Source of the DNA: Microscilla marina ATCC 23134
GTDB taxonomy: Bacteria; Bacteroidota; Bacteroidia; Cytophagales; Microscillaceae
Assembly (NCBI RefSeq): GCF_000169175.1
Contig: NZ_AAWS01000008.1
Location: forward strand, 124,001-188,000
Direction of reading: 5' to 3'
Length of the DNA: 64,000 nt
A program made the position numbers and the translations under genes. Every line of letters begins with the position of its first letter. Positions within the stretch are counted from its first letter, which is position 1. Below the pieces are notes generated by a model, which worked only from the letters and a program-made list of their open reading frames with translations, made no database searches and was not told the DNA's origin. Of the stretch, positions 9,203-18,175 are shown piece by piece.

Positions 9203-9329
9203 CAGGTTTGCTAAATTTATAAACTACTGGTGGCAAGTGTCAATAAGAAAAGTCAATCACCCAGAGTCCACTCCTGTGATCAAAAGTTATTTTAAACATA
9301 AAACCATATAAGTCTTATTAAAATTTATT

Positions 9330-9337
9330 TAGTTTTG
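9330..9337 (+). promoter_or_regulatory. Putative -7 box (TAGTTTTG) of the glycosyltransferase block
   Basis: TAGTTTTG matches TAnnTTTG and sits 21 bp before the first possible start codon of the polysaccharide gene block. No clear -33 TTG was found. Confidence 0.4.
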
Positions 9338-9358
9338 TGATTCAGAACCAGATAAAAG

Positions 9359-10384
9359 GTGTTGCGTGTGAATGAATTTCCAAAAATAACGATCATCACC
9401 CCTTCTTACAACCAGGGGCACTTTATAGAGCAAACTATTTTGTCAGTAGTAGAGCAACAATACCCCAATTTAGAGTATTTTATTATAGATGGGGGCAGTA
9501 CTGACAATACTGTAGATATTATAAAAAAATATGAGGAGCATATCACTTATTGGGTAAGCGAAAAAGATAAAGGGCAAAGCCACGCCATTAACAAAGGGCT
9601 GGACAAAGCCTCTGGGCAAATTATTAACTGGCTTAATTCGGATGATTACTATGAGCCTCATGCATTGTTCAAGGTGGCGACAGCGTTTAACCGAGGCGAA
9701 CATGTAAAAGTGGTGTGTGGCAGGAGCCGACTTTTTAAAGGGCAAAAAACGGTGAAGTATTCGAATGGCACCGATGTATATACAGATAACCTTGCCAAAA
9801 CTATAGGTTGGGCACGGATAGACCAGCCTGAAACATTTTTTAAGGCCGAGGTTGTCAAAAAAATGGGATTACTCGATAATCGTTTGCATTACTTGATGGA
9901 CCGGGATTGGTGGATCAAATATTTGCTGTTGTTTGGGTTGCAGGGGGTAGTAAAAATACCTGATATCTTGGTCAACTTTAGACTACACGAAGATTCTAAA
10001 ACGGTGTCGCAAAATGATGGGTTTCAAGTAGAACATGATACTTATTTTTATGCGCTTGCCCGCCAGTATGAACTCTCTAAATATGCCGAAATCGTGGCAG
10101 AGGTATGCCAGGTAGATGAGCGTTTTGCGGTACAGTTAGATGATTATGAGCCAGATGAAGAGCTATTGGAAGAGGTGTTTAACTATTACTTGTTTTTGCG
10201 TGCCAATGAGTTTTATGCGCAAAATGAACCACAAAAAGCGCAACGTTTATTAGAACAAATCAATACCGATTTGCTTGCCGAAGATGACCAAAAGCTTTGG
10301 AAAAAACTCAAGTTTAGAAATAAATACATTCCGCAGCCAATTTTGAACATTTGGCGCAATACAGTATCTAAAATTCGTAAATAA
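9359..10384 (+). CDS. Glycosyltransferase family 2
   Basis: A 341-residue GT-A-fold glycosyltransferase. The N-terminus has ITIITPSYNQGHFIEQTI, then DGGSTDNT (nucleotide-sugar binding) and NWLNSDDYY (the metal-binding D-x-D equivalent). MDRDWWIKYLLLFG follows near residue 180 as the likely acceptor/base region. No membrane segment is seen. The start is ambiguous: GTG 9359 or GTG 9368, because no ATG precedes the conserved strand. It is the first gene of a six-gene same-strand run encoding glycosyltransferases and FkbM methyltransferases and so probably assembles a surface glycan. Donor and acceptor cannot be read from sequence. Confidence 0.88.
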   Translation: MLRVNEFPKITIITPSYNQGHFIEQTILSVVEQQYPNLEYFIIDGGSTDNTVDIIKKYEEHITYWVSEKDKGQSHAINKGLDKASGQIINWLNSDDYYEPHALFKVATAFNRGEHVKVVCGRSRLFKGQKTVKYSNGTDVYTDNLAKTIGWARIDQPETFFKAEVVKKMGLLDNRLHYLMDRDWWIKYLLLFGLQGVVKIPDILVNFRLHEDSKTVSQNDGFQVEHDTYFYALARQYELSKYAEIVAEVCQVDERFAVQLDDYEPDEELLEEVFNYYLFLRANEFYAQNEPQKAQRLLEQINTDLLAEDDQKLWKKLKFRNKYIPQPILNIWRNTVSKIRK

Positions 10385-10399
10385 CAAACCACCAACGCC

Positions 10400-11317
10400 T
10401 TGCATTCAACTAAAGTAAGTGTCATTGTACCTAGCTACAATGGTGCACACAAATTGCCTAACATTCTGAAAGCGCTTGAAGCTCAAACCATACAAGATTT
10501 TGAAACTGTAGTGGTAGTGGATGGCTCTACTGACAATACCCGTGAGGTGTTGGAGGGTACGCAGTGGAAACTAAAAGACCTGAATGTGGTGTATAGGCAA
10601 AATGGGGGACGTGCAGTAGCGCGTAACGTGGGTGTTGCGGCAGCTCAAGGTGATTTGTTGGTTTTTTTTGATGATGATGTCAGACCAATCCCTGAGTGTT
10701 TGGCATTACATGTACAACATGCCGTAGCCAAGCCCCATACAATTTTGGTTGGTCCTCCTTTTGAGGATATAAGCAAGATGAAAACTGATTTTCAATTGTT
10801 TAGGGCTTATCTGAGCCGTACCTGGTTGCCAGTAGAAGGGTATGGTCGTATTCCTAACGCTCAACCTTTTATTACGGCGGCTGACTTTTCTTTGAGCAAG
10901 TCATTATTTGATAAGTTGGGTGGGTTTGACAAAAGGCTAAACGATGCTGAAGATTTTGACCTTGCGGTAAGGGCAGTGCAGCAGCAAATACCTATTTATT
11001 TTAATAAAGATGTCGTGGTGTGGCACGACGATTTTGTGACCTGTAGATTGATGATAAAACGCCACAGACAATACCGTCAATCTTACCTTACGCTACAGAC
11101 GCTTAAGCCTGATTTACGCCAGCATTTCAATCAATATGAACCAGCCCCAATAGGTACATTGAAAAAAACAATCTATTGGTTTTTTAGTCAAAAATTTTGG
11201 TTGTGGTCTATTGATAAATTCAATTGGCTCCGTATATTGCCTAAGAAAGTTCGGTATAAAATATATAATATTGTGCTTACTGGATACTCTGTATATTTTA
11301 TCAATAAAAAAATCTGA
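10400..11317 (+). CDS. Glycosyltransferase family 2
   Basis: A 305-residue GT2 enzyme with VSVIVPSYNGAHKLPNIL, DGSTDNT, GGRAVARNVG and FFDDDVRP (D-x-D metal site). NDAEDFDLAVRA is the probable catalytic-base region. It begins at a TTG (10400), since no ATG lies before the conserved first strand. It follows the previous GT2 by 15 bp. Its TGA shares one base with the ATG of the FkbM gene (TGATG at 11315-11319), implying translational coupling. Sugar specificity is unknown. Confidence 0.87.
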   Translation: MHSTKVSVIVPSYNGAHKLPNILKALEAQTIQDFETVVVVDGSTDNTREVLEGTQWKLKDLNVVYRQNGGRAVARNVGVAAAQGDLLVFFDDDVRPIPECLALHVQHAVAKPHTILVGPPFEDISKMKTDFQLFRAYLSRTWLPVEGYGRIPNAQPFITAADFSLSKSLFDKLGGFDKRLNDAEDFDLAVRAVQQQIPIYFNKDVVVWHDDFVTCRLMIKRHRQYRQSYLTLQTLKPDLRQHFNQYEPAPIGTLKKTIYWFFSQKFWLWSIDKFNWLRILPKKVRYKIYNIVLTGYSVYFINKKI

Positions 11318-12195
11318 TGTTAAAAAAGCTAGTCAAAAGCATCTATAAAATCTTACCTTTTAAAAAAGCCTTTTTTGTAGCCTTGAGAGGGGTATGGTCG
11401 CCTCCACACCGGGTCTATCAGCATTTGCATTTTCAGGGCAAAATCAACGTGAAAACGACGGGTAATCAGGAGTTTAAAATGCATCATTATGGTTTTGAGC
11501 TTGAAAATGAATTGTTTTGGAGAGGAATCAAAGGAGGGTGGGAGCAGCAATCGATACAGTTATGGGAAAAACTGTGTACTGTGAATGACTGCATTATAGA
11601 TGTAGGTGCCAACACAGGAGTTTATGCACTCATTGCCAAAACTGTTCGACCAACTGCTCAGGTGGTAGCTTTTGAACCTGTAAAACGAGTGTTTGAAAAG
11701 CTTCAGGAAAACATCGCACTTAACCAGTTTGATGTTAAAGCCTATGAGTTGGCTTTGTCGGACAGCGATGGCAAAGCAACCATATATGATCAGGACACCG
11801 AACATACTTATTCGGTAACAGTGAGCCAAGATTTGAGCCCAGAAGGAGTTGATACGGTTGCAACTTCTATTGATATCATAAGGTTTGATACTTTTATAGC
11901 CCAACACCAGCTGCCTAAAGTTGGGTTGATGAAAATTGATGTAGAAACCCACGAACCCGAAGTGCTGGAAGGAATGGGGGAGTACCTGGATACAATGCGC
12001 CCTACGTTATTGATTGAAATTTTGACCAATGAAGTAGCCCAAAGGGTTGAAAAGCTGGTAGAAGGAAAGGGATATTTATATTTTGATCTGGATGAGAAAA
12101 ACCCTCCTCGAAAAGTAGACCGTATTCAAAAAAGTGGTTTTTATAATTACCTGATTTGTACTGAATCTATAGCCCAACAACTTCAATTAATCTGA
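11317..12195 (+). CDS. FkbM-family SAM-dependent methyltransferase
   Basis: A 292-residue protein with the FkbM signature: IDVGANTGVYALIA (SAM-binding motif I, ~residues 98-111), FEPVKRVFEKLQ (motif II) and LMKIDVETHEPEVLEGM (post-motif). FkbM enzymes O-methylate sugars or polyketides. Inside a glycosyltransferase run the likely substrate is a hydroxyl of a glycan residue. It is coupled to the upstream GT2 by a TGATG overlap and followed 4 bp later by a GT4 gene. A second FkbM homologue lies at 13312-14187. Confidence 0.87.
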   Translation: MLKKLVKSIYKILPFKKAFFVALRGVWSPPHRVYQHLHFQGKINVKTTGNQEFKMHHYGFELENELFWRGIKGGWEQQSIQLWEKLCTVNDCIIDVGANTGVYALIAKTVRPTAQVVAFEPVKRVFEKLQENIALNQFDVKAYELALSDSDGKATIYDQDTEHTYSVTVSQDLSPEGVDTVATSIDIIRFDTFIAQHQLPKVGLMKIDVETHEPEVLEGMGEYLDTMRPTLLIEILTNEVAQRVEKLVEGKGYLYFDLDEKNPPRKVDRIQKSGFYNYLICTESIAQQLQLI

Positions 12196-12199
12196 CACA

Positions 12200-13315
12200 T
12201 TGCCTACAAATATTACTTACATACTGTCTGACATAGACAAGGCCATAGCCTTTGAGTGGATCGAGCAGGCACTGAGAGATTCAGAGTTTCGGCTGTCTTT
12301 TGTTTTGCTCAACCAAGGCGAGAGCCAGCTGGAAACTTACCTGAAGGCAAATGAAGTACCAGTATATCGGATAGGTTATCGTGGTAAAAAAGATGCTTTT
12401 AAGGCAATAAGGAGCATTTGGAAAGTGTTTAGGGCTGAAGAAACGGACATTGTCCACACCCACTTGTTCGATGCGTCTATGTTTGGCTTGCTGGCCGCAA
12501 AGCTTGCCCGAATTCCTAAACGTATTTATACCCGCCACCACGGTACTTTACACCATGAGTTTTTTCCCAGGGCTGTTTATTACGACAAATTAATTCATTC
12601 GTTTGCTACTGATATAATAGCGATTTCGGGTATTGTAAAAGATGTACTTATTGAGCGAGAAAAGGTAGCCCAGTTTAAAGTGCATTTGGTTCATCATGGG
12701 TTCGACTTACAAGGATTTAGTAATACGACTCCTAAAAAAGTGACTAAGCTTAAAGAAAAGTATGGCATTGTGGACAAACATCCGGTGATAGGGGTAATAG
12801 CCCGACAAACTTATTGGAAGGGCATCCAGCATATTATACCTGCTTTTGGCAAACTACTTACACAATACCCCAAGGCACACCTGATTCTTGCCAATGCCAA
12901 AGGCGACTATAAGCTTCAAATTGATGAGTTATTGGAACAATTGCCCCAGGAGAGTTTTACTGAAATTGTCTTCGAGAATGACATTTACCATTTATATCAA
13001 TTGTTTGATTTGTATGTGCATACACCCATAAATAATGAATTAGAGGCCTTTGGACAAACTTATGTAGAAGCCCTCGCGGCGGGTATTCCAGCCGTATTTA
13101 GTTTATCAGGGGTTGCCCCCGAATTTATCGAGCACGAGCAGAATGCTTTGGTGGTTCCTTTTGAAGACAGTGAGGCAGTTTATAAACAAATGCTCAGGCT
13201 TTTGCAAGACCAAGAGTTGGCCCAAAAGCTTATACAGCGGGGGCAACAAGATGTACAACAAAGGTTTGCATTGGAAAATATGATTTTGGCATTAAAAAAA
13301 ATATACACTATATGA
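12200..13315 (+). CDS. Glycosyltransferase family 4 (GT-B fold)
   Basis: A 371-residue GT-B enzyme. The N-terminal domain contains HTHLFDASMFGLLAAKLA and RHHGTLHHEFF. The C-terminal nucleotide-sugar domain has GVIARQTYWKGI and EAFGQTYVEALAAGIPAVF (the EX7E region), with a final helix LENMILALKK. It starts at TTG 12200; no ATG is available before the first strand. It is separated from the preceding FkbM gene by 4 bp. Its last codons overlap the next gene by 4 bp (ATGA, 13312-13315), so it is cotranscribed and translationally coupled. It likely transfers a hexose-type sugar to a growing surface polysaccharide. Confidence 0.87.
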   Translation: MPTNITYILSDIDKAIAFEWIEQALRDSEFRLSFVLLNQGESQLETYLKANEVPVYRIGYRGKKDAFKAIRSIWKVFRAEETDIVHTHLFDASMFGLLAAKLARIPKRIYTRHHGTLHHEFFPRAVYYDKLIHSFATDIIAISGIVKDVLIEREKVAQFKVHLVHHGFDLQGFSNTTPKKVTKLKEKYGIVDKHPVIGVIARQTYWKGIQHIIPAFGKLLTQYPKAHLILANAKGDYKLQIDELLEQLPQESFTEIVFENDIYHLYQLFDLYVHTPINNELEAFGQTYVEALAAGIPAVFSLSGVAPEFIEHEQNALVVPFEDSEAVYKQMLRLLQDQELAQKLIQRGQQDVQQRFALENMILALKKIYTI

Positions 13316-14187
13316 AGTTGCTCACCCAGGTAGTTCATAAAACGGTTTTGAAATTAGGGTTAGAAAATGCCTTCGCCTTTTTAGGCAAAAACATCCCTGC
13401 TTTTACCAAGTTTATTCCTCACCCTGAGGCTTATCAGGCTGCACCGGAGAGAACAGTGACCAGAGATGGGGTAAAGTTTAACTTAACATTGACCGATTTT
13501 ATGCAGTGGCATGTGTTTGCTCATTTGCCCGATTACTCCTGGAAAAAAGCGGCCGAATACTTACAAAATCAAGCCCATGTATTAGATGTAGGGGCAAACT
13601 GTGGGGCATTTAGCCTAAAACTGGCAGAAGAAGCTTATCGACAAAAAAAACAGGGGACAACCATTCACGCCTTTGACCCTAACCCTTATATTGTAAAAAA
13701 ACTTGAGTACAACGTATCGCTTAACCCACGCCTTAAAGCTTTGGTAAAAGTACACGCCATAGGGTTGGGGGCAGACAATACTACAGCACCAATGGTGTTT
13801 AGTAGTACCAATACTGGTGGCGCCAGGGTGATGGCTCAAGGTGAGCAAGGTAAGGTAATGGTGCCCGTACAAACGATTGATAGTTTTGTAGAAGAGCACC
13901 AGCTAGAGGCCATTAGTTTTATAAAAATAGACGTAGAAGGCTACGAGCCTTTTGTTTTTTTAGGTGCTGAACAAACCATTCGAAAATTTCGTCCGGCAAT
14001 GTACATAGAAATTACCGATGAGTGGTTCAAGGCAAATGGCTACTCCAAGGAGTTTATTTTTGAGCAATTGACCAAAGAAGGCTATAAGCTTTTGGTGGAA
14101 ACTGGGTATCAGTTTGTAGACATTGCCACCCTTAAAAATACCATTGATCAAATCCCTCAGTTTAACCTTTTGGCACTGCCTGAATAA
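13312..14187 (+). CDS. FkbM-family SAM-dependent methyltransferase (second copy)
   Basis: A 291-residue FkbM enzyme with VLDVGANCGAFSLKLA (SAM motif I), HAFDPNPYIVKKLEYN and ISFIKIDVEGYEPFVFLGA. It overlaps the upstream GT4 by ATGA. It shares domain plan and length with the copy at 11317 but has clearly diverged, so it probably methylates a different position or sugar rather than being a recent duplicate. It is followed after 9 bp by a GT2 gene. It is cytoplasmic, with no signal peptide. Confidence 0.86.
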   Translation: MKLLTQVVHKTVLKLGLENAFAFLGKNIPAFTKFIPHPEAYQAAPERTVTRDGVKFNLTLTDFMQWHVFAHLPDYSWKKAAEYLQNQAHVLDVGANCGAFSLKLAEEAYRQKKQGTTIHAFDPNPYIVKKLEYNVSLNPRLKALVKVHAIGLGADNTTAPMVFSSTNTGGARVMAQGEQGKVMVPVQTIDSFVEEHQLEAISFIKIDVEGYEPFVFLGAEQTIRKFRPAMYIEITDEWFKANGYSKEFIFEQLTKEGYKLLVETGYQFVDIATLKNTIDQIPQFNLLALPE

Positions 14188-14196
14188 GTAAATCGT

Positions 14197-15111
14197 ATGA
14201 CGCCATCTCCTTATTTTAGTATCATTATTCCTACCTACAACCGAGTTGATTTTATTTTGAATACGCTCGATACAGTTTTTAACCAACAATATACTGACTA
14301 TGAGGTGATTGTGGTAGATAACTGTAGCACAGATAATACACTAGAGGTATTGCAGCCCTTGATAGACGAAGGCAAGATCAGGTTTATTCAACACGATAAA
14401 AACTATGAACGGGCAAAGTCGCGCAATACGGGTATGCAAAACGCCCAGGGTGAGTATTTGACCTTTTTAGACTCGGATGACTTTATGTATCCAGACAATC
14501 TTCTGGATGCCTATAATTATGCACAACAGCACCCCGATAAAAAAGTTTTTCATAACTTGTATGAATTGGTTGATGAAGATAAAAAAGTATTGTCAAAGTA
14601 TGATTTTCAGCCGCTTACCGATCCAGTGAGGCAGATTAGCGAAGGCAATTTTTTATCTTGTATAGGGGTATTTGTTCACCGTGATATTTATCAAAATATA
14701 TCATGGGATGAAACCCCTGTGTTGACAGGCTCAGAAGATTATGACTTTGCGTTGAGACTGGTGGCGGCTTTTCCAGCTATAGGTAGAATCAATAAGTTTA
14801 ATAATGGGGTGTTAGACCATCCGGCACGCACTATAAATACAGCACAGCTACACAAGGCAGAAGAACGGTTTGAGTATTTTATAAAAAAACTCAACGAAGA
14901 CGAAGATTATGCTTTTTTTGGCAAATACTTGAACAAAATAAAAGCTACTTTATATATTTTTTTGGCAGGAATGGCAAAGGAAGCACACAAACTGCCAAAA
15001 ATGAAAACATATATACGCATGGCTTATAAGGTAGACAAGGGGGTTTGGAAGAGGCGTAACTTTCAAAGCCTGAACTATCATTATATCAAAAAGAAACTAT
15101 TGAAGAACTAA
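14197..15111 (+). CDS. Glycosyltransferase family 2
   Basis: A 304-residue GT2 enzyme starting at ATG 14197 (MTPSPYFSIIIPTYNRVDF). It has the expected DNCSTDNT, RNTGMQNAQGEY and FLDSDDFMYP (D-x-D) motifs, then TGSEDYDFALRL as likely base region. The C-terminus is basic and helical. It is the last gene of the tightly spaced run that begins at 9359. A 382-bp gap with a hairpin and repeats separates it from the sugar-nucleotide genes. Substrates are unknown. Confidence 0.87.
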   Translation: MTPSPYFSIIIPTYNRVDFILNTLDTVFNQQYTDYEVIVVDNCSTDNTLEVLQPLIDEGKIRFIQHDKNYERAKSRNTGMQNAQGEYLTFLDSDDFMYPDNLLDAYNYAQQHPDKKVFHNLYELVDEDKKVLSKYDFQPLTDPVRQISEGNFLSCIGVFVHRDIYQNISWDETPVLTGSEDYDFALRLVAAFPAIGRINKFNNGVLDHPARTINTAQLHKAEERFEYFIKKLNEDEDYAFFGKYLNKIKATLYIFLAGMAKEAHKLPKMKTYIRMAYKVDKGVWKRRNFQSLNYHYIKKKLLKN

Positions 15112-15181
15112 GTACACTGTAAAATAAATATCTTATGCTTTTTTCGGCTTCTTTTGCCCTCTGACTTCTCTTTACAAAAAT

Positions 15182-15224
15182 CGCGTAGCTTTGGCTATGC
15201 TCTATTTGTAAAGATCGCCAGCAA
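15182..15224 (+). repeat. Family B dispersed repeat copy
   Basis: This 43-bp stretch (starting CGCGTAGCTTTGGCTATGCT) matches 51908-51950 at 37 of 43 positions. A shorter relative, AGCTTTGGCTATGC, lies at 34531-34544. Confidence 0.7.
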
Positions 15225-15352
15225 ACAAAATAAACTCGAACTAAATGACAACTTACTTAAGTTACAGTGTACTAAGGAATAGTACCAAAATAAATTCACA
15301 TTTTTAACGTCATCTTTCGCTGACAGAATTCGTTAAAAAGACTTGCCGTCCC

Positions 15353-15389
15353 GCAGGGCTGGCTCAATATCCACTGGATATTGCCCTGC
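15353..15389. repeat. GC-rich stem-loop
   Basis: CAATATCC-ACT-GGATATTG forms a perfect 8-bp inner stem (15365-15383). GCAGGG (15353-15358) and CCCTGC (15384-15389) add a 6-bp outer stem with a six-base bulge. No T-run follows, so it need not be a terminator. Confidence 0.5.
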
Positions 15390-15493
15390 CTCTCCTGCCA
15401 ACAAAATATTTTGGCGTTACTATAGAACTTTATTTTTACACCATTCCTAAGCAACTTTGAAAGGGTTGCCGAACGGCTTATTTAAAAAGAATT

Positions 15494-16450
15494 ATGAAAA
15501 AAACACTATTAATTACTGGAGGTACAGGTTTTTTGGGCAAACGCTTGGCTTTGGCGCTCAAAGATGAATACAAGGTGGTTTTGACTGGACGTAACAATAA
15601 GCAAAACCTATTGGCTAAAAAGTTTACGGGTTGCGAAGTTGCTCCAATGGATATTTCCAGTATAGAATCGGTCAGAGATACCTTCAGAGAGTTTAAACCT
15701 CATGTGGTCATTCATGCGGCAGCTACCAAGTTTGTAGACCTTGCCGAAAAATACCCTATGGAATGTATTGATGTCAATGTGGTGGGTTCGCAAAACGTAG
15801 CGCGCCTGGCCATTGATCAAAACGTAGAAGTAGTGGTGGGCATTTCTACTGACAAAGCTTCGCCTCCAGTACGTAATACTTATGGAATGAGCAAGTCGGT
15901 AATGGAAAGAGTGTATTGTTCTATGAACGGCAAAACCGATACTAAATTTACTTGTGTACGTTATGGCAATGTGGCTTGGTCTACAGGATCGGTGCTGACT
16001 ATTTGGAAAAAAATGCATGAAGAAACCGGAGTAATGGGCACCACTGGTCCCGAAATGAGGCGATTCTTTTTTACTGTTGACGAAGCCGTAAATTTGGTAA
16101 TTGCTGCCTTGAACAACATAGACGAAACCCAAGGCAAGGTATTGTCGCGGATGATGAAAGCAGCCCAAATGGAAGATATGCTGAAAACCTGGGTAAAACA
16201 CAAAGGTGGAAAGTACGAAAAAATAGAAGGGCGCCCTGGAGAACGTATAGATGAGTACCTGATAGGTGAACTTGAACTGCCGTTTACCCGTGAACTAAAA
16301 TATGATGGCATTACTCATTACTTAATTTCGTTTAACGAAAAAGTTGCCAATCCAGTATCAGTAGGTTTGTCGTCTGCCAATACCGAAAAGCTGACCGAAG
16401 AAGAAATTCTGGCGATTATAGACAATCCACCAGCAGAGGAGGTAAACTAA
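15494..16450 (+). CDS. CapD/PseB-type sugar-nucleotide dehydratase/epimerase
   Basis: A 318-residue extended SDR of the polysaccharide-biosynthesis (CapD-like, short form) type. GGTGFLGKRLALAL (~8-21) is the NAD(P)-binding motif, followed by HAAATKFVDLAEKYP, ISTDKASPP and YGMSKSVMER (Y-x-x-x-K catalytic pair), then RYGNVAWSTGSVL. It lacks the N-terminal membrane domain of full-length CapD. Family members act on UDP-GlcNAc-type nucleotides (C4/C6 dehydration or epimerisation). Here it probably supplies a modified sugar nucleotide to the adjacent glycosyltransferase block. It is 155 bp upstream of the nucleotidyltransferase gene. Confidence 0.86.
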   Translation: MKKTLLITGGTGFLGKRLALALKDEYKVVLTGRNNKQNLLAKKFTGCEVAPMDISSIESVRDTFREFKPHVVIHAAATKFVDLAEKYPMECIDVNVVGSQNVARLAIDQNVEVVVGISTDKASPPVRNTYGMSKSVMERVYCSMNGKTDTKFTCVRYGNVAWSTGSVLTIWKKMHEETGVMGTTGPEMRRFFFTVDEAVNLVIAALNNIDETQGKVLSRMMKAAQMEDMLKTWVKHKGGKYEKIEGRPGERIDEYLIGELELPFTRELKYDGITHYLISFNEKVANPVSVGLSSANTEKLTEEEILAIIDNPPAEEVN

Positions 16451-16605
16451 GTACACTTCATTGACAATGCTTGAAGGAGCTTGGTTAAAATCTGGACAGT
16501 GATTGTATTTCTAAACGATACAATGAGTTGTCATAGAGTGTGTTCAGGGGAGGTGTAAACCCCTGAACCACCGTCAAAAACTTGTAGTTATAAAAACCTG
16601 TACTA

Positions 16606-17274
16606 ATGAAAAAAATACGACACGCCTTGATTATGGCAGCAGGACGCGGTACCCGCATGCTACCTCTCACCAACGTAATACCCAAGCCCATGGCGCCTTA
16701 CAAAGGGTCTACGCTGATAGCTGAAGGCATCAAAAAAGTAACCCCTGCCATTGACTATTTACATATTACGGTGGGTTATAAGGGAGCAGTGCTTGCCCAG
16801 CATGTGATAGAGCAGGGGGTACATTCTGTATTTAACACTGAGGGGAAAGGCAATGCCTGGTGGATTTATAACACAATGATGGCTCATTTAAACGAGCCTG
16901 TTTTTGTGCTTACTGCAGACAATATTACAGAGCTTGATTTTGACCTACTGTCAGAAGAGTACCATAAATACAACGAGCCGGCTTGTATGGTAGTGCCAGT
17001 GTTGCCTATCGAGGGCTTAGAGGGTGATTATATACACCATACCAATAACTGTGTATACGAGCTAAACCGTCAGAAAAAGGCCAAAACCTACTGTTCGGGC
17101 ATTCAAATGCTCAACCCTTATAAGATCAATCAATTGACTGAGAAAACAGCCGATTTTTATGCCGTATGGCAGCAACTTATTGCCCAACAACAATTGTATT
17201 GTTCAGACAGTTATCCCAAAAACTGGTTTACGGTAGACACTATAGAACAGCTCAATGCCCTGAACCAGAAATGA
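16606..17274 (+). CDS. Sugar-phosphate nucleotidyltransferase (NTP_transferase)
   Basis: A 222-residue nucleotidyltransferase with the pyrophosphorylase signature ALIMAAGRGTRMLPLT followed by PKPMAPYKGSTLI. TEGKGNAWWIYNTM and LTADNITELDFD (metal-binding Asp) come next. Such enzymes couple an NTP to a sugar 1-phosphate to give an activated sugar; the nucleotide and sugar are not predictable here. It is short for the family and lacks a left-handed beta-helix, so it is a stand-alone catalytic domain. It follows the CapD-like gene on the same strand and ends just before a strong bidirectional terminator. Confidence 0.84.
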   Translation: MKKIRHALIMAAGRGTRMLPLTNVIPKPMAPYKGSTLIAEGIKKVTPAIDYLHITVGYKGAVLAQHVIEQGVHSVFNTEGKGNAWWIYNTMMAHLNEPVFVLTADNITELDFDLLSEEYHKYNEPACMVVPVLPIEGLEGDYIHHTNNCVYELNRQKKAKTYCSGIQMLNPYKINQLTEKTADFYAVWQQLIAQQQLYCSDSYPKNWFTVDTIEQLNALNQK

Positions 17275-17305
17275 TTGGAATCATGGGAACCGAGAGCGAA
17301 CTACA

Positions 17306-17347
17306 AAAACAAACCCCACTAATAAAGTTATTAGTGGGGTTTGTTTT
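17306..17347. terminator. Strong bidirectional intrinsic terminator
   Basis: Two perfectly complementary 20-base arms (17306-17325 and 17328-17347) face each other around AG, with A-rich and T-rich ends on both strands. It sits between convergent genes. The stop codon of the minus-strand acyltransferase (17346-17348) overlaps the distal arm. Confidence 0.88.
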
Positions 17348-18098
17348 ATATTTCAGTGTTTTCTTGCCCCAAAGCCATTCGTATTTGCTCTTCTGCTTTT
17401 TGTACTATTTCATCGGCAGAATAGTTGGCAGGCTCGATAGGAGGGAGTATTTGCGTTTTGTATTTTACTCCAAAAGGGATAGGTTTGAGTTTGTACTTGA
17501 GCAACTCCCAGGAACCCGAAATGGCTACAGGTATTACCAAAGCCGAAGGAGAGTGTTGTAGCAAAGTTTTGATGCCCGTAGTTTTAAATGGTTTAAGCAT
17601 TCCATCACGAGAACGGGTGCCTTCAGGAAATATACAAGCTGCCCTATTGTGCTCTTCTATATATTTCCCCAGGTTTTCTATAGCTTGGGTGGCTTGTTCG
17701 CGGTCTTTGCGATCTATCAATACCGAACCACCGTGTTTTAGATTAAACGAAATGCTGGGAATGCCTTTACCCAGTTCTTTTTTGGCCACAAACTTGGCGT
17801 GATTTTTTCGAAATAGCCAGATGATCGACGGAATGTCAAACATACTTTGGTGATTTGATATAATGATGATGGGGCGGTCGGTGGGTACTTTCTGAGCAGA
17901 GCGCAAGGTTTTGAAACGGGTGCCTCCCAGTCTGAGCGAGTTCATAATACATAGCTGTAGTATATCTACCGTATTTTTGTGTGCTTTGTAGCCAAATCCA
18001 AAGTAAGCAATTCGCTGGATGACTTCAAACACCACTAGTGAACCCAGAAACGAAATAGCAAAAAAAGGCAATAGCAACCATCCTAATATTTTATCCAT
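17346..18098 (-). CDS. plsC: 1-acyl-sn-glycerol-3-phosphate acyltransferase
   Basis: A 250-residue PlsC-family acyltransferase. The N-terminal hydrophobic segment (residues ~5-25) anchors it to the inner membrane. Catalytic motif I is NHQSMFD, the acceptor region includes FVAKKELGKGIPSI, motif III is FPEGTRSRDG and motif IV is VIPVAISG. It adds the second acyl chain to lysophosphatidic acid to make phosphatidic acid. It is read after pgk on the same strand, but a hairpin lies in the 77-bp gap, so it may have partial independence. The gene symbol rests on family membership; other lyso-lipid acyltransferases share these motifs. Confidence 0.86.
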   Translation of the reverse strand: MDKILGWLLLPFFAISFLGSLVVFEVIQRIAYFGFGYKAHKNTVDILQLCIMNSLRLGGTRFKTLRSAQKVPTDRPIIIISNHQSMFDIPSIIWLFRKNHAKFVAKKELGKGIPSISFNLKHGGSVLIDRKDREQATQAIENLGKYIEEHNRAACIFPEGTRSRDGMLKPFKTTGIKTLLQHSPSALVIPVAISGSWELLKYKLKPIPFGVKYKTQILPPIEPANYSADEIVQKAEEQIRMALGQENTEI

Positions 18099-18131
18099 AA
18101 TTAATAATTTAAGAACTTATTTTTTTCAAAA

Positions 18132-18167
18132 TTTTGGGCATCGTTCAAGCGTTTTCAATGCCCAAAA
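18132..18167 (-). terminator. Hairpin downstream of pgk
   Basis: TTTTGGGCAT (18132-18141) pairs with ATGCCCAAAA (18158-18167). On the minus strand it follows the pgk stop codon by 8 bp and is trailed by an AT-rich stretch. Confidence 0.5.
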
Positions 18168-18175
18168 ATGTATTT

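Larger units (their letters stand above)
15112..15493. other. Intergenic region, 382 bp, with hairpin and family-B repeat
   Basis: No credible gene. It contains a family-B repeat (15182-15224) and a GC-rich hairpin (15353-15389) in otherwise AT-rich DNA. It separates the glycosyltransferase run from the CapD-like gene. Confidence 0.65.

Noticed and set aside
15608-16201. 197-residue open frame antisense to the CapD-like gene
   Set aside because: Same reason: it overlaps a motif-rich real gene and encodes a His/Phe/Ser-rich unlikely protein.
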